This document shows, piece by piece, positions 24,662 through 36,460 of a DNA stretch of 64,000 nt. Source of the DNA: Ceratodon purpureus (lineage: Eukaryota > Streptophyta > Bryopsida > Pseudoditrichales > Ditrichaceae); the NCBI GenBank assembly GCA_014871385.1, contig CM026424.1, positions 4,615,041-4,679,040 of the forward strand, read 5' to 3'. The position numbers were made by a program, and so were the translations under genes. Position 1 is the stretch's first letter; every line of letters starts with the position of its first letter. Under the pieces are notes generated by a model. It was not told where the DNA came from and searched no databases. It worked only from the letters and a program-made list of their open reading frames with translations.

Positions 24662-24963
24662 GATTGAAGGTATTGAAGGATTGAAGGATTGAAGGATTGA
24701 AGGATTGAAGGATTGAAGGATTGAAGGATTGAAGGATTGAAGGATTGAAGGATTGAAGGATTGAAGGATTGAAGGATTGAAGGATTGAAGGATTGAAGGA
24801 TTGAAGGATTGAAGGATTGAAGGATTGAAGGATTGAAGGATTGAAGGATTGAAGGATTGAAGGATTGAAGGATTGAAGGATTGAAGGATTGAAGGATTGA
24901 AGGATTGAAGGATTGAAGGATTGAAGGATTGAAGGATTGAAGGATTGAAGGATTGAAGGATTG
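24662..24963. repeat. Microsatellite, unit ATTGAAGG
   Basis: About 36 nearly perfect copies of the 8-bp unit ATTGAAGG. The first unit differs slightly (GGTATTGAAGG). Because 8 is not a multiple of 3, the minus strand reads as an 8-residue repeat (FNPSILQS) without stops, which is a by-product and not a gene. Confidence 0.97.
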
Positions 24964-26237
24964 TCACTAACAGGATTGTCTTACCCATGCTGTTACTAGT
25001 GAAGTGAAATCATATTCGGAAGAAAAAGTGACATGGATATTTTATGTGAGCAAGACTTTCTGGTTTTGTTATCAATCTCCAGGGAATTTACACAATGTTT
25101 TGCTCATTAGCTGTTAACTCACTGCTCAAATTTACCCAGTCAGATTTACGGGTGCACTTGGTCAACAAACATAAAGTCAATAATCAAGTGGGTGAAATCA
25201 AGTGGACGCAAAAACAGTGGCTCACGCTTCAAGTAGCTTCCTCAATTGCTATTGGATAATAACTTGAATTTAAGTGGCTCCTTCAAGTGGCCTCCTTGGT
25301 CACTCTGAACGGATCTGTCTATTTTCCCCCATCAAGCAGTGCTTGGGGGGTGGGCTGGATGCCAGGCTCGGGGGGTGGGGAGGGGAGGGGGCAAATCTCT
25401 GCCGGGGGCAAGCATGGTAAAGTGTACCACAAAGTGCAATCTGTGATCAAAATTCAGTGAATTCGCAGTGCCACTTTCGGGGACGTCTGGGGACTTTGGG
25501 AACGTCGTTGGCGTTGAACCACCACCTGACAGAGAAGGGAACGCGATGACACTTGTTCACGAGTTCTGGGGTGGACACAGAAGTCGAGTGAGCTTCTTCA
25601 TTGCGCCATTTCTAGCGAAGGGCTGCACCTGAATGCTCCGCAGCCGTTTCCCCTTCACCATTTGCAGCGTCTCCATTTTCGAGGAACAGCATTTGATGTT
25701 GCAGGTGCGCGGCCAACGCTATTGACGCAGGTGAGGTCTATGTTTGAGGATGCGGGTAGGGTGCAGGTGCTTGGGAATGGAGTTTTCAATTTGCTGCACA
25801 CTTTACTTCCTCCGCACTTTGCCGAGGATCGATCAAGGGTTTTGTGCGGGTTCTGTCGGTAGAGGAGACGGCATCGCGTGGGGGGGTTACGCTGATTTCT
25901 TGAATTTTGCTGTCTGGGTTTCACGGAAACTGTTGCCGCGATTTGTTGTGTGCCTTCGTGTGGGTGAAATCACGAACGGAGAGGGTTGTGCGGGAGAGGC
26001 CGCATCTACTGCTGAGGCGATCGCTGAGATAAGCAGCCGTAGGTTTAGGGTTCCGGGACTTCGTGCAGTTTCGAAGCTTGGAAGGATCAGCATCGTGGGG
26101 CAGGCTGGCTGTCGCGCGGTTTGCGGAAGACAGCGAAGAGCTCGCAGGATCGATTCCAGAAGGATAGGATACAGGGCAGTAACCGCCGTAGTGGGATTAG
26201 GGTTCCTCGCAGGAGTGTGTAGAGTCCGGCAACCTCC

Positions 26238-26912
26238 ATGACAATGGAGCTGAGTGACCAGGTTGCTTCAGTGCCGAAGGTCGAGCACGATCTGAACAGG
26301 AAGAATGTGGAACGAATCAGGTTTGCGAAGGCTTTGCATGACCGTGCGAAATGGACTGTGCAGGATTTTGCGGAGCGGCTTGAATTGGAAGACGCCGGAA
26401 TTTGCGGGAAGACGGAATGCGGGTCGTCGCACATCACCGACTCGCATTTGCAGCGGGTGTTTCCAAACAAGGGAGGGAGCGGTATCAGAGTTGCGCCGAA
26501 TGAGCTCATTTCGGAGGAGGAGTGCGCGAAGGTGTACCAGCGATACTTGGTGGTGTATAATCACCCGCCCCCTAACAAGGAGTACGCGCGGTATTTCCTC
26601 AGGAGCTGGCTCGCGGAAAGAGAAGGACGGGCCAAAATAAACTGGGCGAAATTCGCCTTCGATATATGCCGCAAGCAGTACGCCAGTTGGGAGAGGGATG
26701 GGAGAGTAGAAGACGCATGCCGACAGAAGTGGGACGAGCTGCGAGGTCTTGAACTTCTGGGGAATGCGGGGGAGGGAAGTGTACAGGGTCAACGTCGGCA
26801 ATTTGGAGCAGCCTGTGAGGGTCTCCGATTCTCCCCTGCACAAACATCCGATGTGCTCGAGCTACTGAAGACTGCAGAGGCTGACAGCAGCAGCAGTGGA
26901 CCGAAAATGTGA
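26238..26912 (+). CDS. Unrecognised protein P, copy 1
   Basis: Open frame of 224 residues with start codons at 26238 and 26244. The central part, VAPNELISEEECAKVYQRY through RAKINWAKFAFDICRKQ, resembles the minus-strand protein at 44080-44640 (VTPAEYMPSRRALAGFFTHR through VEVNWAEFAFRQ). The shared NWA[KE]FAF motif at similar distance is the best evidence that both are real. Sequence further upstream (25.66-26.24 kb) may hold 5' exons. I recognise no known domain. Both copies of P lie in a region that also has a coiled-coil gene R (32833-33486 and 43212-44024), so P and R could belong to one mobile element family (inference). Confidence 0.5.
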   Translation: MTMELSDQVASVPKVEHDLNRKNVERIRFAKALHDRAKWTVQDFAERLELEDAGICGKTECGSSHITDSHLQRVFPNKGGSGIRVAPNELISEEECAKVYQRYLVVYNHPPPNKEYARYFLRSWLAEREGRAKINWAKFAFDICRKQYASWERDGRVEDACRQKWDELRGLELLGNAGEGSVQGQRRQFGAACEGLRFSPAQTSDVLELLKTAEADSSSSGPKM

Positions 26913-28381
26913 GCATGCTTTAACTCTGACTCTGTGCTTCTTAGAATCTTTGGTCCTGAGAACTGTCCACCGACGTGGTCTTGGTCGAGTCCTGTCAATG
27001 TCGTAATGGCCTCATGTTCTCCGAATTAGCATTTAGTGCTGCCAGCATAGATAGCTTCTGAGTAGCGTAGATAATGCACGTACCATGAGAACAACCCTAA
27101 TCTGAGAGACAGCGCCATCAACTTTCCAAGAGAGACGATATCTAGACAATCTGGAGCTCGATAATGGGTTCTCGATGCCGGCATTTCGGCCATGTTATCA
27201 GCAGCAGAAGCAGCTACAAAACGCGACAGAGCATGCGGCTGATGGCAAGAAGGTTATTAACCATTTTCAAGTAACGCTTCCCGCTCTTTACATCTCGACT
27301 AGGAGGCTCTGTTCAGGTGCGTTAGCAGTCACTGTCGTGCGATCATGATCAGTCAGAAATCTATGTCTGCATCTTATGCTAGTGTTATAGTATGTAGAGA
27401 ATGGAGTGAACGCTCTGCCGAACTCAAATTTTCAAACAATGCATCTATTTATTGGTAGTGCGTCAAATTGATTCAAAGGATCACTTTTATATGAAAAAGT
27501 ATGCGGAGCTCAGAGTGCTTACGGTTTAGTTTCATGGGAGTACAGAGGCAGACAAATCTATAGCTCTATCTGATAGAGGTTATGGGTACAGCAAATGGCG
27601 AAAACGCTAGGCAACGTTCTCCTCTCTTGGCTGTTTTGTTGTAAGTTGCTGTGTAACACTTGGAATTCATGGATGTGCAGATAATGGATACAGGTGAATT
27701 AAGTGCGGCTGCAGAGGGTTTCATCGGCGAAAATCGGGCCGTCTGGGCTGTTTACCTGACGACTAGAAGGGGTTTTCCTGAATGTAACACGTGTGGATAC
27801 TTCACTGGAGATGATAATTTCTAGGCTTTTGCCTTACCCATGCATGTGAGCATGACGTTTTTGAGTTTATCAGCACTCCTGTTTTGCGAACCGCTACTCC
27901 TCAGGATGGCCATTTCCGTAGTTTTTATTCGGAATGATGTTCCGGTTGCTGACGGAATTTCTTATATGTTTCAGCTCGAACATGACATTGTTTGAGCACA
28001 AATTGGTACCCAGTAGCAGGGACGACGCTCCTGGTTTAGGGTGCTTTTTACTTTTATCAGCACGGTGATGAAGATGTGGTATTTGTGTCTAATGCATACG
28101 AGCAAAAGCTGGTGACAAGTTCTCTTTCTCGACCAGAAGGGTGCCAAGAGGTAAGTCATATTTTTGCTATTTACTTTCCTGAAGATGAATCACGGACCAC
28201 GATATTCTGTTGAAAGTAATGAGTTAAACAATAAGCAGCACTTGATATGTTTAGAGTTTACTTCAAGAGCACCGGTTACCGTTGTTGTAGGTCTATCGCA
28301 CTGGTACAGATGTTTTCGACAAGAGAAGAGCACAGTTTACATGTGTATAAGACCTACATTTGTCCAGTTGACTTGATGCAG
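26913..28381. other. Gene-free interval
   Basis: No convincing exon. A few short open frames without motifs. Confidence 0.4.
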
Positions 28382-28798
28382 ATCAAGGAAATGAAGGACG
28401 CAGCGTGGATGGCAGTGGGTTCGCATGTTCTGGACATAAAGATTGCTACGTTAGGTGTCGAAACCGCGGCCCTGAAGACCATGCAGTCGATATTCGATTA
28501 CGGGACGTTCATTTCATTGGTGAACCTAGTCGAAGAAATCTATCAGGTGAGTTAAGAGAGAGAGCAATCCTCTTAAGAGGAAACCGGTTGACATGGATGG
28601 GTTTGATTTAAGCAACAGGAGGTTGAAGACGTTGGACGGTATGATGGGATTGAACATAGATGACGATGACGAGGTTGCACTTGATTGCAGCCCGATGTTG
28701 AGCCCGGGAATGGAAGTAAGTGCGTGTATAACGAACGATGGCAGCTGCATTCCTCTTCGGAAGCTTGGCAGCTTGGAAGTTCCAACTCGAAGTCACAG
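28382..28798 (+). CDS. Unassigned exons upstream of the reductase remnant
   Basis: One likely exon, 28382-28549, is bordered by GATGCAG and GTGAGT and encodes a hydrophobic-patterned stretch (MKDAAWMAVGSHVLDIKIATL onward is one helix-rich segment). A second frame from ATG 28593 to a donor after 28798 includes GLNIDDDDEVALDCSP and ends IPLRKLGSLEVPT. That ending resembles the LRKLGxxGLEVP start of aldo/keto reductases, so this may be the first exon of the gene at 29367-30410. Function otherwise unknown. Confidence 0.35.
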
Positions 28799-29366
28799 GT
28801 ACTTAAATCTTTCTTTGTTCTGCTCAACTTCTGCTTTCTTTGGATGGGCCCAGTTCTATTGCTACCGAGAAATTTGTACTCTAGGCAAAATATGGCGAAC
28901 TGAAGGGTTCTTAAGACTGCTAGTCCGAGGATTTTGTGTCAGGAAATGTGTGTTTCTTCTCTCTGATCAATTTCTCATCCTGTGAGCATGAAGAAATGAA
29001 ACAGCGAGTATTCTTTCTTAGAAATCTTGTGAAACGAAATCTCATACTCATTAAAGCATTGTGCCTTTACGAAACCCTAATTACGTATCTAAAGAACCTG
29101 ATGCTCTGTTCCTTCAGATTTAGTTGCTCGGAAGGATGACGCAGGAGTTTTGCATTTGGTTCTGTTTGTGTAGGCATGTCTGAAGTACGGGTCAGTTTTG
29201 AGCAGGTGTTGTGTGGAAGGCATTTGGGTTAATTAGGTCGGAAATGAGCACGACTGTTATTAAGGAAAAATGATTGTCTCTAGGCAGCTTGGAAGGCTAC
29301 GTAATTCTTGCAGATGATTTGAACATCATAAGCGTGTCTCTTATGAACCTCTTGTTTGTTGAATAG

Positions 29367-30410
29367 GAATGTGGCAGGTGGCTGGACGACATGGAGACAT
29401 TGATATGAAGAAAGCTGTGACTGACATGAACTTCTATGCATTTGCTCGGCTCGGCGCCTTCGACATGGCTGATACGTGTAAGTGATTAAACTGTTGAGAT
29501 TCATACTCAATCATCTTATCATTACAGTCCACGTTTGACAGGTTTAAAAATGTGACTGAATATCACAAGTACTGCTCTTAATTGCCAAACTCACAATGTA
29601 GGTTACGTTTTCACTCGGAATCAGAGGTTTTGCTCGACTTTGAATACTTTTTGTTTGTGCGGATGGGCCAGCAGAGGAATTGTATGGCATGTTCCGTCAG
29701 CAATATTGGGGTCACAAACCGGTCCTTGGCTTAACAAATTTTGTTCCTCGCTATGGTAAGGTCCTCCCCTTCTACCCATTACGTTTCTGCAAAGTTATAT
29801 TCTAGCCTGCGCAATTACTTCTTGCTGTTACACTACCTTTTTTTCGCTACTGTAGGCAACAGTGGTTCCGACGCACGATCTGAGGTAGGGGCTGTTATAG
29901 ATCGATCTCGAAATAGGATGGGAGTGGCCATATTGGATATGGTTCAAATTCATTGGTACGTTATCAGGGACGTGTCCATTTAGCCTAGTGAATAGCAACA
30001 TACTCCTGCCGGGTATCCACTTGGTACTGCACTTCTCTTTGCAAATTTCGATTTCTGTGCTTTCAGTTTTCCTCTCAATCGAAGAAGAATTAACTATTAG
30101 ATAGCATACCATTTAGTCACTCCTGGTGAATAATGACTTGTTCTGTATTATGACACTCTTCTGTAATAGAAACCCCTAATTCATTAGTTTTTGTCAACTC
30201 ATCCAGCTCTGAAGTGACCATAACAGGACTATTGAAATCTGTGGAGTTTACAGGTGGGATTTTAGCGATGGTCGTTATTGTGATTCCATGAAGTGGCTCC
30301 ATACCCTTCAAAAAGAGGGTAAGATGAAGGAGCTGGGAGTAACAAGTTTTGATACTGAGCACATGATCAAAATAGTCGAAAATTGCGGGATTCCAGTAGT
30401 TTCTACTCAG
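29367..30410 (+). pseudogene. Aldo/keto reductase remnant (At2g27680-like)
   Basis: Exons at 29367-29477, about 29673-29756, 29856-29955 and 30254-30410. They encode [31 protein letters not shown], then DRSRNRMGVAILDMVQIHW, WDFSDGRYCDSMKWL, and KELGVTSFDTEHM through GIPVVSTQ. This follows, in order, the plant NAD(P)-linked oxidoreductase family typified by Arabidopsis At2g27680 (FDMADHYGPAEDLYGIF; ISRKRMDVAALDMLQFHWWDY). The acceptor before the second exon reads TTTGTGCGG where a CAG is expected, and the next AG would create a stop. The C-terminal third of the barrel is not found downstream. Likely a decayed host gene or captured fragment. Confidence 0.7.
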
Positions 30411-30765
30411 GTTATTGATCTAACAGTACTTTTCCTTCAATCATTCTTTTTTCGTGGAAAATAAGAGTAGACAATTACGAGGCAGCTTCTTTATTGCATT
30501 GGTTGGATATCACACGAAGCAGTACAATTGTATGTTGGTTTCTGGCTAAATCTTGGATGATTAGACAGGACTCCTGAGGATTGCTCTCCCTCTTAACCGG
30601 ACTGTTTTGTTGGCTTCTTGTGCGACATTCTGACTCTTAGGATAAGGCTGCGTGCTGCAGGATTTGATGAGCGGTAAAGTCCTTTACCGGGATCTAACGA
30701 GTACTTTGAAGGTGGGTGTCAATTCTGTAACTGAGCGTTGCACTGGTGCTGACGCTATGGTCCAG

Positions 30766-32100
30766 CTTTGGAGGAAGCAATACCCGAGTGTCTCCAAAGA
30801 TGCGCAACTTCCTCTATCGATTTAACAACTTACTTGCCGATGCTTCGCGCTCTGTATATCAGGTACTTCTCTACCTTTGTTCATTCTGCCTGTCCGCTCA
30901 ATGTTGGTTTCGCTATCAATTTTGGTATACTTATAGAACTTAGAATTTGTCCACTTCCACTCTCTTGATTTGAAACATTTGTGTTTCATATCCAGTTTGG
31001 TTGCAAGTGCTTTGCTTCACAATTTGGATTTAAGATGGTCCATTTGTTTGTGTTCTGCTTTGCTTGGCACGTTTCTTTTACAGCCAGAAGATATAATTCG
31101 GATGAGACGAATCAAGACGGATTGTGACTGTGCTGGAATTCGCCACATAAGAATCGTCCACCACTACTTCAGCGGATCTCTGCTTAATTACGGAGCTCCT
31201 GAGGTAAAATATGTAGCAAGTCCGTCTTCTTCAAGATTTCTCTCCGTAGACTACTGTTATTACAGATTCTGGAATTACGACAGTACTATGAGAGGATGGG
31301 CACCGTCTGTGCTGGGCTCGGAAGAAATGGCCTCCTTACTAAAATCACTGCTCTTCTGTTTTACTCAGGGCGCGAATGCCACACTTGGTGAAAATTATCT
31401 TAGAGGCAGGAGCGGCATCAAACATTGTAGAAGACTATGTTGCAGCAGCTTCAGACTCCAAGGAGGACTGCCAAGCCCCTTGAATGAAGATGAGGATACC
31501 GGCTCCCTCATTTTACGTGTACGTGTGCCATTCTCATACACTTTAATGTCTTCGCATTCACATTTTTTAAAAGTTGATTTTTCAGCTGGAAGTATTACTC
31601 TCATAGTTTAGTTGCATTAGGACATCTCGGACCTGTGTTTATTATTCCTTCCATTATGAGGCCACTGTCCTCGGTTTTGAAAATTTCTTCACAAGTTGTA
31701 GACATATGCCGCGGGCATTCATAAGTCTGTGTATGACATTGGTAGTCCGGTTAATGGCATTACATGTGGGGTGCAGCTTCTCTTGGCCAATCTGGATCAG
31801 CCTGTTCAACACATTCCGCATCCTCTCTTCAAATTAGACGTTATTCAACTTCTAGAGAGAACCATGCATCAGCCGAAACGTCATTGCAGGCAAGAGTTTG
31901 GTCGTTCCTCTCCGGAACTTATAGACCATCTTCTGCGGCGTGCATCGGACAAACAAGGAACAGAACTCTGCACGTTTTTGTCATTGGCGTACCTTTCAGT
32001 CATGCACCTGTTTGCAACTGAGAACAGATGTGTTGGACACTCTTCCAAGAGCAGTAGTGAAAGCGGAACTTCATGGACATGGTTTCCAGGTTGAACTACC
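30766..32100 (+). CDS. Unrecognised multi-exon coding stretch
   Basis: Exons that splice in frame: 30766-30862 (ending RFNNLLADASRSVYQ), 31084-31203 (PEDIIRMRRIKTDCDCAG, then HIRIVHHYFSGSLLNYGAPE) and one starting at 31266 (ILELRQYYERMGTVCAGLG). Further coding-like segments follow: MPHLVKIILEAGAASNIVEDY near 31387, and AGIHKSVYDIGSPVNGI then GVQLLLANLDQPVQ from about 31702. The links between the last three segments are unclear. I cannot identify the protein. It may continue from, or be unrelated to, the reductase remnant just upstream. Confidence 0.4.
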
Positions 32101-32832
32101 AATCTCTAGTGCACTAAACCAGGTCTACAGCAGAACGGCCTCGTAGACGTTTCCACGGTAATTCTTCGTGATTACACATTGTTTCCGCAGTCCAACTTAA
32201 TGAGTGGGATTTCTGCGAGGGGTAGAAGTCGTTTGAATCCTCATTGCGGAGTTACTGTTCCTGACATATCGACTACAATGTTTGGACACTTCTTTCTTCC
32301 GGCAGGTATTGTGAACGTGGGAAGGGTGCAGAGACCGAGAACACTGAGGACAGTGACAGCCCCGCACAGTTGCGGTGCCCGGGAGAAGTGCGATTGAGGT
32401 TTACAAAGGACGGGGAACAAATTGGGCCTCGCATTCTCTCAGTCAGAAGACGGCAAAACAGGGCAGTGACTACGACTGCGGACTCAGCTTGCTCAAAGGA
32501 CATGGAAGACGACATGCTCTTCTGCAGAGACGGACACGGTTGCAGAGGAATGCTGCTGCGACAAACAGACCGGCAGAGGTCAGGGACCCTGCACAGGGGA
32601 TTGAAATGTCGTCGACAAACGAGGACCTCCAATTCGTGCCTGCGGGGATGCAGAGAGGTCGTCCAGAGTGACGAGGAATTGAATACTGGGAAATGTTAAA
32701 TAAGTGGAGGCCACAGAAGATTAGTCTGTGGCGCCAATGAGTCGCCATCATAGGGAGATACTTCCGTCGATGTCATGTGGAAGTGTGAATGGTTCGTTCA
32801 GTCGCTGAAGTTTCTGTCTGACTTGCAGATCC

Positions 32833-33486
32833 GTGCTTGAGCACCGGCAGCGTGAGCTACAGCAGCAGTGCAAGGGAGTGGACGGGGCGCTGGCGGAGAG
32901 ACAGAAATCTCTGCGGGAGGAGGAGCTGAGCTGCGCGAACATGCGGCGACGGGGTGAAAGCTTGGTGGCGCACTTCCAGGAGGTAAGAAGAGAAGACGAC
33001 ATTCGGGACACCCAAATCCAGGGAGTAGGGGACACGGAAATGGTTGGAGAGGAGGAGCTCAGACAAATAGATAAGGACTTGGAGTTTGCGATGCACATTC
33101 TCAGCAGGGAGAGTGCACGGACAGAGGAGCTTCGGAAGGAGCAGGAGGGGCTGGAGCGCGATTTGAGAAGTGTTGAAACTGAAATCTTCCAGCGTGGGAT
33201 GGACTCTACGCGTGCGGAGCTTTGGGTGGCAAGGTTAACAGATCAAGTGCAGCTCATGGCAGAAGGTTCGGGGATGGGAACAACACCGCTGCCGATTCGA
33301 AATCCGAGACAGCCAGTGGCAGGCAGGGCTGAGGTTATTTATATAGAGAACTGCCCTGTTTGCGGCTACAACTTCAAATGCCATAATATTTCTATAGCTG
33401 ACTGCGGATGCACATATCATCATTTTTGCTTGGCAGCGTGGTTAAGTGATGGGAAAACACGATGTGCTGGTCAGCTGTGCGAGTAG
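32833..33486 (+). CDS. Coiled-coil protein with C-terminal RING-like zinc finger (R, copy 1)
   Basis: Open frame of 217 residues. Residues 1-140 are a charged heptad-like coiled coil (HRQRELQQQCKGVDG, EELRQIDKDLEFAMHIL, EELRKEQEGLERDL). The C-terminus (about 172-216) has CPVCGYNF, then DCGCTYHHFCLAAWL and CAGQLC, spaced like a variant RING finger (C-x2-C, C-x-C, H-x2-C, C-x4-C). A RING would suggest ubiquitin or SUMO ligase activity, but the spacing is unusual, so this is inference. The minus-strand gene at 43212-44024 has a comparable coiled coil without the finger. The frame is open upstream of the ATG, so there may be a 5' exon. Confidence 0.55.
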   Translation: MLEHRQRELQQQCKGVDGALAERQKSLREEELSCANMRRRGESLVAHFQEVRREDDIRDTQIQGVGDTEMVGEEELRQIDKDLEFAMHILSRESARTEELRKEQEGLERDLRSVETEIFQRGMDSTRAELWVARLTDQVQLMAEGSGMGTTPLPIRNPRQPVAGRAEVIYIENCPVCGYNFKCHNISIADCGCTYHHFCLAAWLSDGKTRCAGQLCE

Positions 33487-35464
33487 GAATTCTGCACCGA
33501 CTGGATGGCAAGTTTTGGGGCAAATGAAGTCCGCATTCCTCCGTTACGGCAGCCCAAACAGGAGGGTCTCGTGGGTAGATTCAACAGAGTTGACTCCGGA
33601 AATGTTGCTGCAGCCGCATCCACGAACTGTAAGTCCTTACTTTCAATCCCATTTGGTTCCAATTAGAATGCTCTCCCTTCTATGTGATGCGTTGTAGAAT
33701 GTGGCACATGGGTTGACCCCTACCGGAGGTCAGATCCCCTATTTTACTTGAAGTTCGTCCCCTCTTTGTCGGAGACTCGGAGTGCTCGTCTGTACGTTTG
33801 CTTCCTAGTATCTACCAAACCGACCCTGCGTTGAGAACATACTCTCGGAATTTGGATGTCTCTGAGAAGTCGGGGATGGAGTACTCGTCTGATACCGTTC
33901 GGGGGGTAAATGTTGTCGGTTGCTTGCCTAGGGGCTTCAATCAGTGTCCCGGATTCGGCGAGTCCAGGCACTGTCTATTACTGCGTCAGAGAGCTCCCCG
34001 GGTGTCATCCACTTCGTAATTAGAGAGGAGTCACATTCTTGTGCCATAGAGGGCGAACGCAGTCTCCACACGGGGCTATGTGCTGGCGTATTCTCGTTCG
34101 CTGTGGACGGGGGTTTCGGTTCTCTCGAGGTTCTTCTAGGACAGCACTTTCAATGTTAGTTTTGTGTACCTGCCCGTATTCATATGTAAATCAGAGGCTC
34201 CGCTTCTGCAAGCTACTTGTGTACAGTGCCGTCCACTTGGTTCTGGGTTCATTCATGACTACTTTCCACTTCCCGGAGATATCAGTTCACCTAGCCACTG
34301 AAAATCGGTCATATCCACAGTCAGGGTACTGCGGTGCCAGGAGGGTGGCACGTTGAGGTCATTCGCTTTCTGGCCCCGACAGTGATTACCTTGACCACTG
34401 TAGTGTCTGAGCGCAGTGTCTGATCCGCTAAGGTGTAGCAAGGAAGTTAGAATCCCATGCAAACCACAGAGAGGCAGCCGTGTGGACAAAAAAGACACTT
34501 TGCTTTGCTTCCACCTTGCGATGGCAATGCCTGCTCTCGTAGTGGACTCGGGTTTGATCAAAATTTGTCTGATCAATCACTGGATGGTAGTACGCATGCC
34601 TTTCACTTCACTTCACCTGCTTGTTTGGTTGAGTTCTACTTTGCGGTTTCTACTCTCTAACACATCAGTTTATTGTCCTCCTCCGAGACTGATGTGTTCT
34701 GTGACATAACCTTGGAGGGTATGGTTAGTGCATCACAGGGCGGGTCAAAGGGATTCTGAAGCGTGACGGGTACAAATTAACCTAGGTTCACTTCTGGAGC
34801 TCTGTGGGGGCCCTGAGTCACTGGAGAAGGACTGTAGAAGGGCTTTCAAGCAAACATGTCCTTGCTTACCACGAAGCAGCCGGTTTGCCCCTCCATTCCG
34901 TTGAAGCTAGTCACTTTCTGGGTAGTGGAGTTCGGGTGTGGCATATTCTGAGGTTACACATGTTCACTTTCACTGTCGAGGGCCTTCTACGGAGACGTGA
35001 GAGGCGCTTTAAAAGTACTTCGATGGGGCCATGTCAATTGCTTGCTTTCTTTTCATGGAATTCTCACTAGCACAGTCCTGCAGTTCATAGGGACACGTTG
35101 AATGCACTGGATGATTAGTTCGACGTTGCCTTTGTCGCACCTGCACTGCCCACTTAGACACTGGTTCACTTGTGAGGAGCTGGGGAAGTGCTTTGACAGT
35201 GGTGAGGCACTGCTCTTTCGGTGGGCACAATGACTTTGACTTTACTTTCACTTGCGACGTGGCAATTCAAGGGAAGTAAAGTGTAGCAGGGAGGCAACGT
35301 AGTCAGGGGACGTTTTGTAGGACCTAATGTTCTCCCGGGACTTACTTAGACGGAGCTTCGGAATGCTCTGTTGTATACGCATACATGTATATTGAGTAAA
35401 GAGTTGAATTGGTTGTTGATACACTTGTGATGCCAAGCGTGGCTGAGGAGCTGATTGAACTAAC
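33487..35464. other. Gene-free interval
   Basis: Only short open frames without motifs. No repeats recognised. Confidence 0.4.
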
Positions 35465-36460
35465 ATGCGGATTTTGGCAGTTGCATTTCATCTGCCGTCT
35501 GCATCAGGAACACCTGTGTCTCAGCGACACGAAGGGCCGGGAACACCGTCATCGGGGCAATTGGGCACTCCCGCGTCTGGAAGCTGGAGGACCCCAACGG
35601 GGAGTGTTGGCAAGAGGGATTCGTTCGGGAAAGGGCTGCACGGCGAGGACGTGCCCTGCCGAAGCCTGGGCCAGGCTCAAAAATCAGGGACGCGGTCAAA
35701 CCTGGGATCAGGCACGGGCCGGACTTCCGATGAGAGCGTACTTTTTGCAGAGGAAGACGTCTGTCTGAGTCAGGCGCCATCGGCATTGGTCGTGGCGCAA
35801 GAGGGGGTCCGCTGTAATGCGAAGGAGACCGTCATCCCGGAGACCGTCATCCCGGAGACATTGCCAGTGATTGGCGGCCCGGATGAAGGACTTCTGCAAG
35901 AGACAGCATCGAAGAAGGGCATGGCTGACACGGCGGACAGTGACGACGATGGTGTCGAAGTTCCAGAACCACCGATGGATACTATCCTACTCGATAGGGC
36001 CACCAGCGACGGAACCGCGGCAAATGAATCGTCTGCGCTCACCAAGGGAGTCGTGGAGTGGGCCTTGCCAGCAACCGAGTTCCAATCACTTGAGGGGGAC
36101 ACGGTAAGTGCTGAAACCCACGCTGAACCAGGCTCCTCCCCGACTACCCAGAAGGTAAATTCTCAAGGGACACGTCCGCACGGCACGCGACGTCAAGCGG
36201 CTCTGCACAATAAACTGTGCCCGTCCCCGGCTGTCACCCCTGGGAGTACAAGTGATGCAGGGAGGGAGACAGCGAACAAGAAAGTCAATCTGGGGCGAGG
36301 GCGATCTGCCCAGGGCGTTGCAAGGGGAGAGAAAGGGAGCAATATGAAGCCACTTGCGCAAATCGGGATACAAGAGAAATTCCGAGCGCCAGCTGTAGTC
36401 AATGAAGCAGGGAAGGGGCGAGGTCGTGGAGGCAAGCCATCGAAGCGAAAGCGCGACTGA
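35465..36460 (+). CDS. Low-complexity basic-tailed protein (unrecognised)
   Basis: Open frame of 331 residues. It is rich in glycine, serine, proline and threonine, has an internal 18-bp duplication (ETVIPETVIPET, 35827-35862), an acidic stretch DTADSDDDGVEVPEPP, and ends in GRGRGGKPSKRKRD, a likely nuclear localisation signal. No known domain. Splice-like GTAAGT and GTAAAT sites inside the frame (near 36103 and 36154) leave open that part is intronic. It follows the P/R region on the same strand and may belong with it. An accidental open frame in GC-rich DNA cannot be excluded. Confidence 0.4.
   Translation: MRILAVAFHLPSASGTPVSQRHEGPGTPSSGQLGTPASGSWRTPTGSVGKRDSFGKGLHGEDVPCRSLGQAQKSGTRSNLGSGTGRTSDESVLFAEEDVCLSQAPSALVVAQEGVRCNAKETVIPETVIPETLPVIGGPDEGLLQETASKKGMADTADSDDDGVEVPEPPMDTILLDRATSDGTAANESSALTKGVVEWALPATEFQSLEGDTVSAETHAEPGSSPTTQKVNSQGTRPHGTRRQAALHNKLCPSPAVTPGSTSDAGRETANKKVNLGRGRSAQGVARGEKGSNMKPLAQIGIQEKFRAPAVVNEAGKGRGRGGKPSKRKRD

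Noticed and set aside
24656-24988. 110-residue minus-strand frame of FNPSILQS repeats
   Set aside because: It is only the translation of the ATTGAAGG microsatellite; an 8-bp unit without stops stays open by chance.
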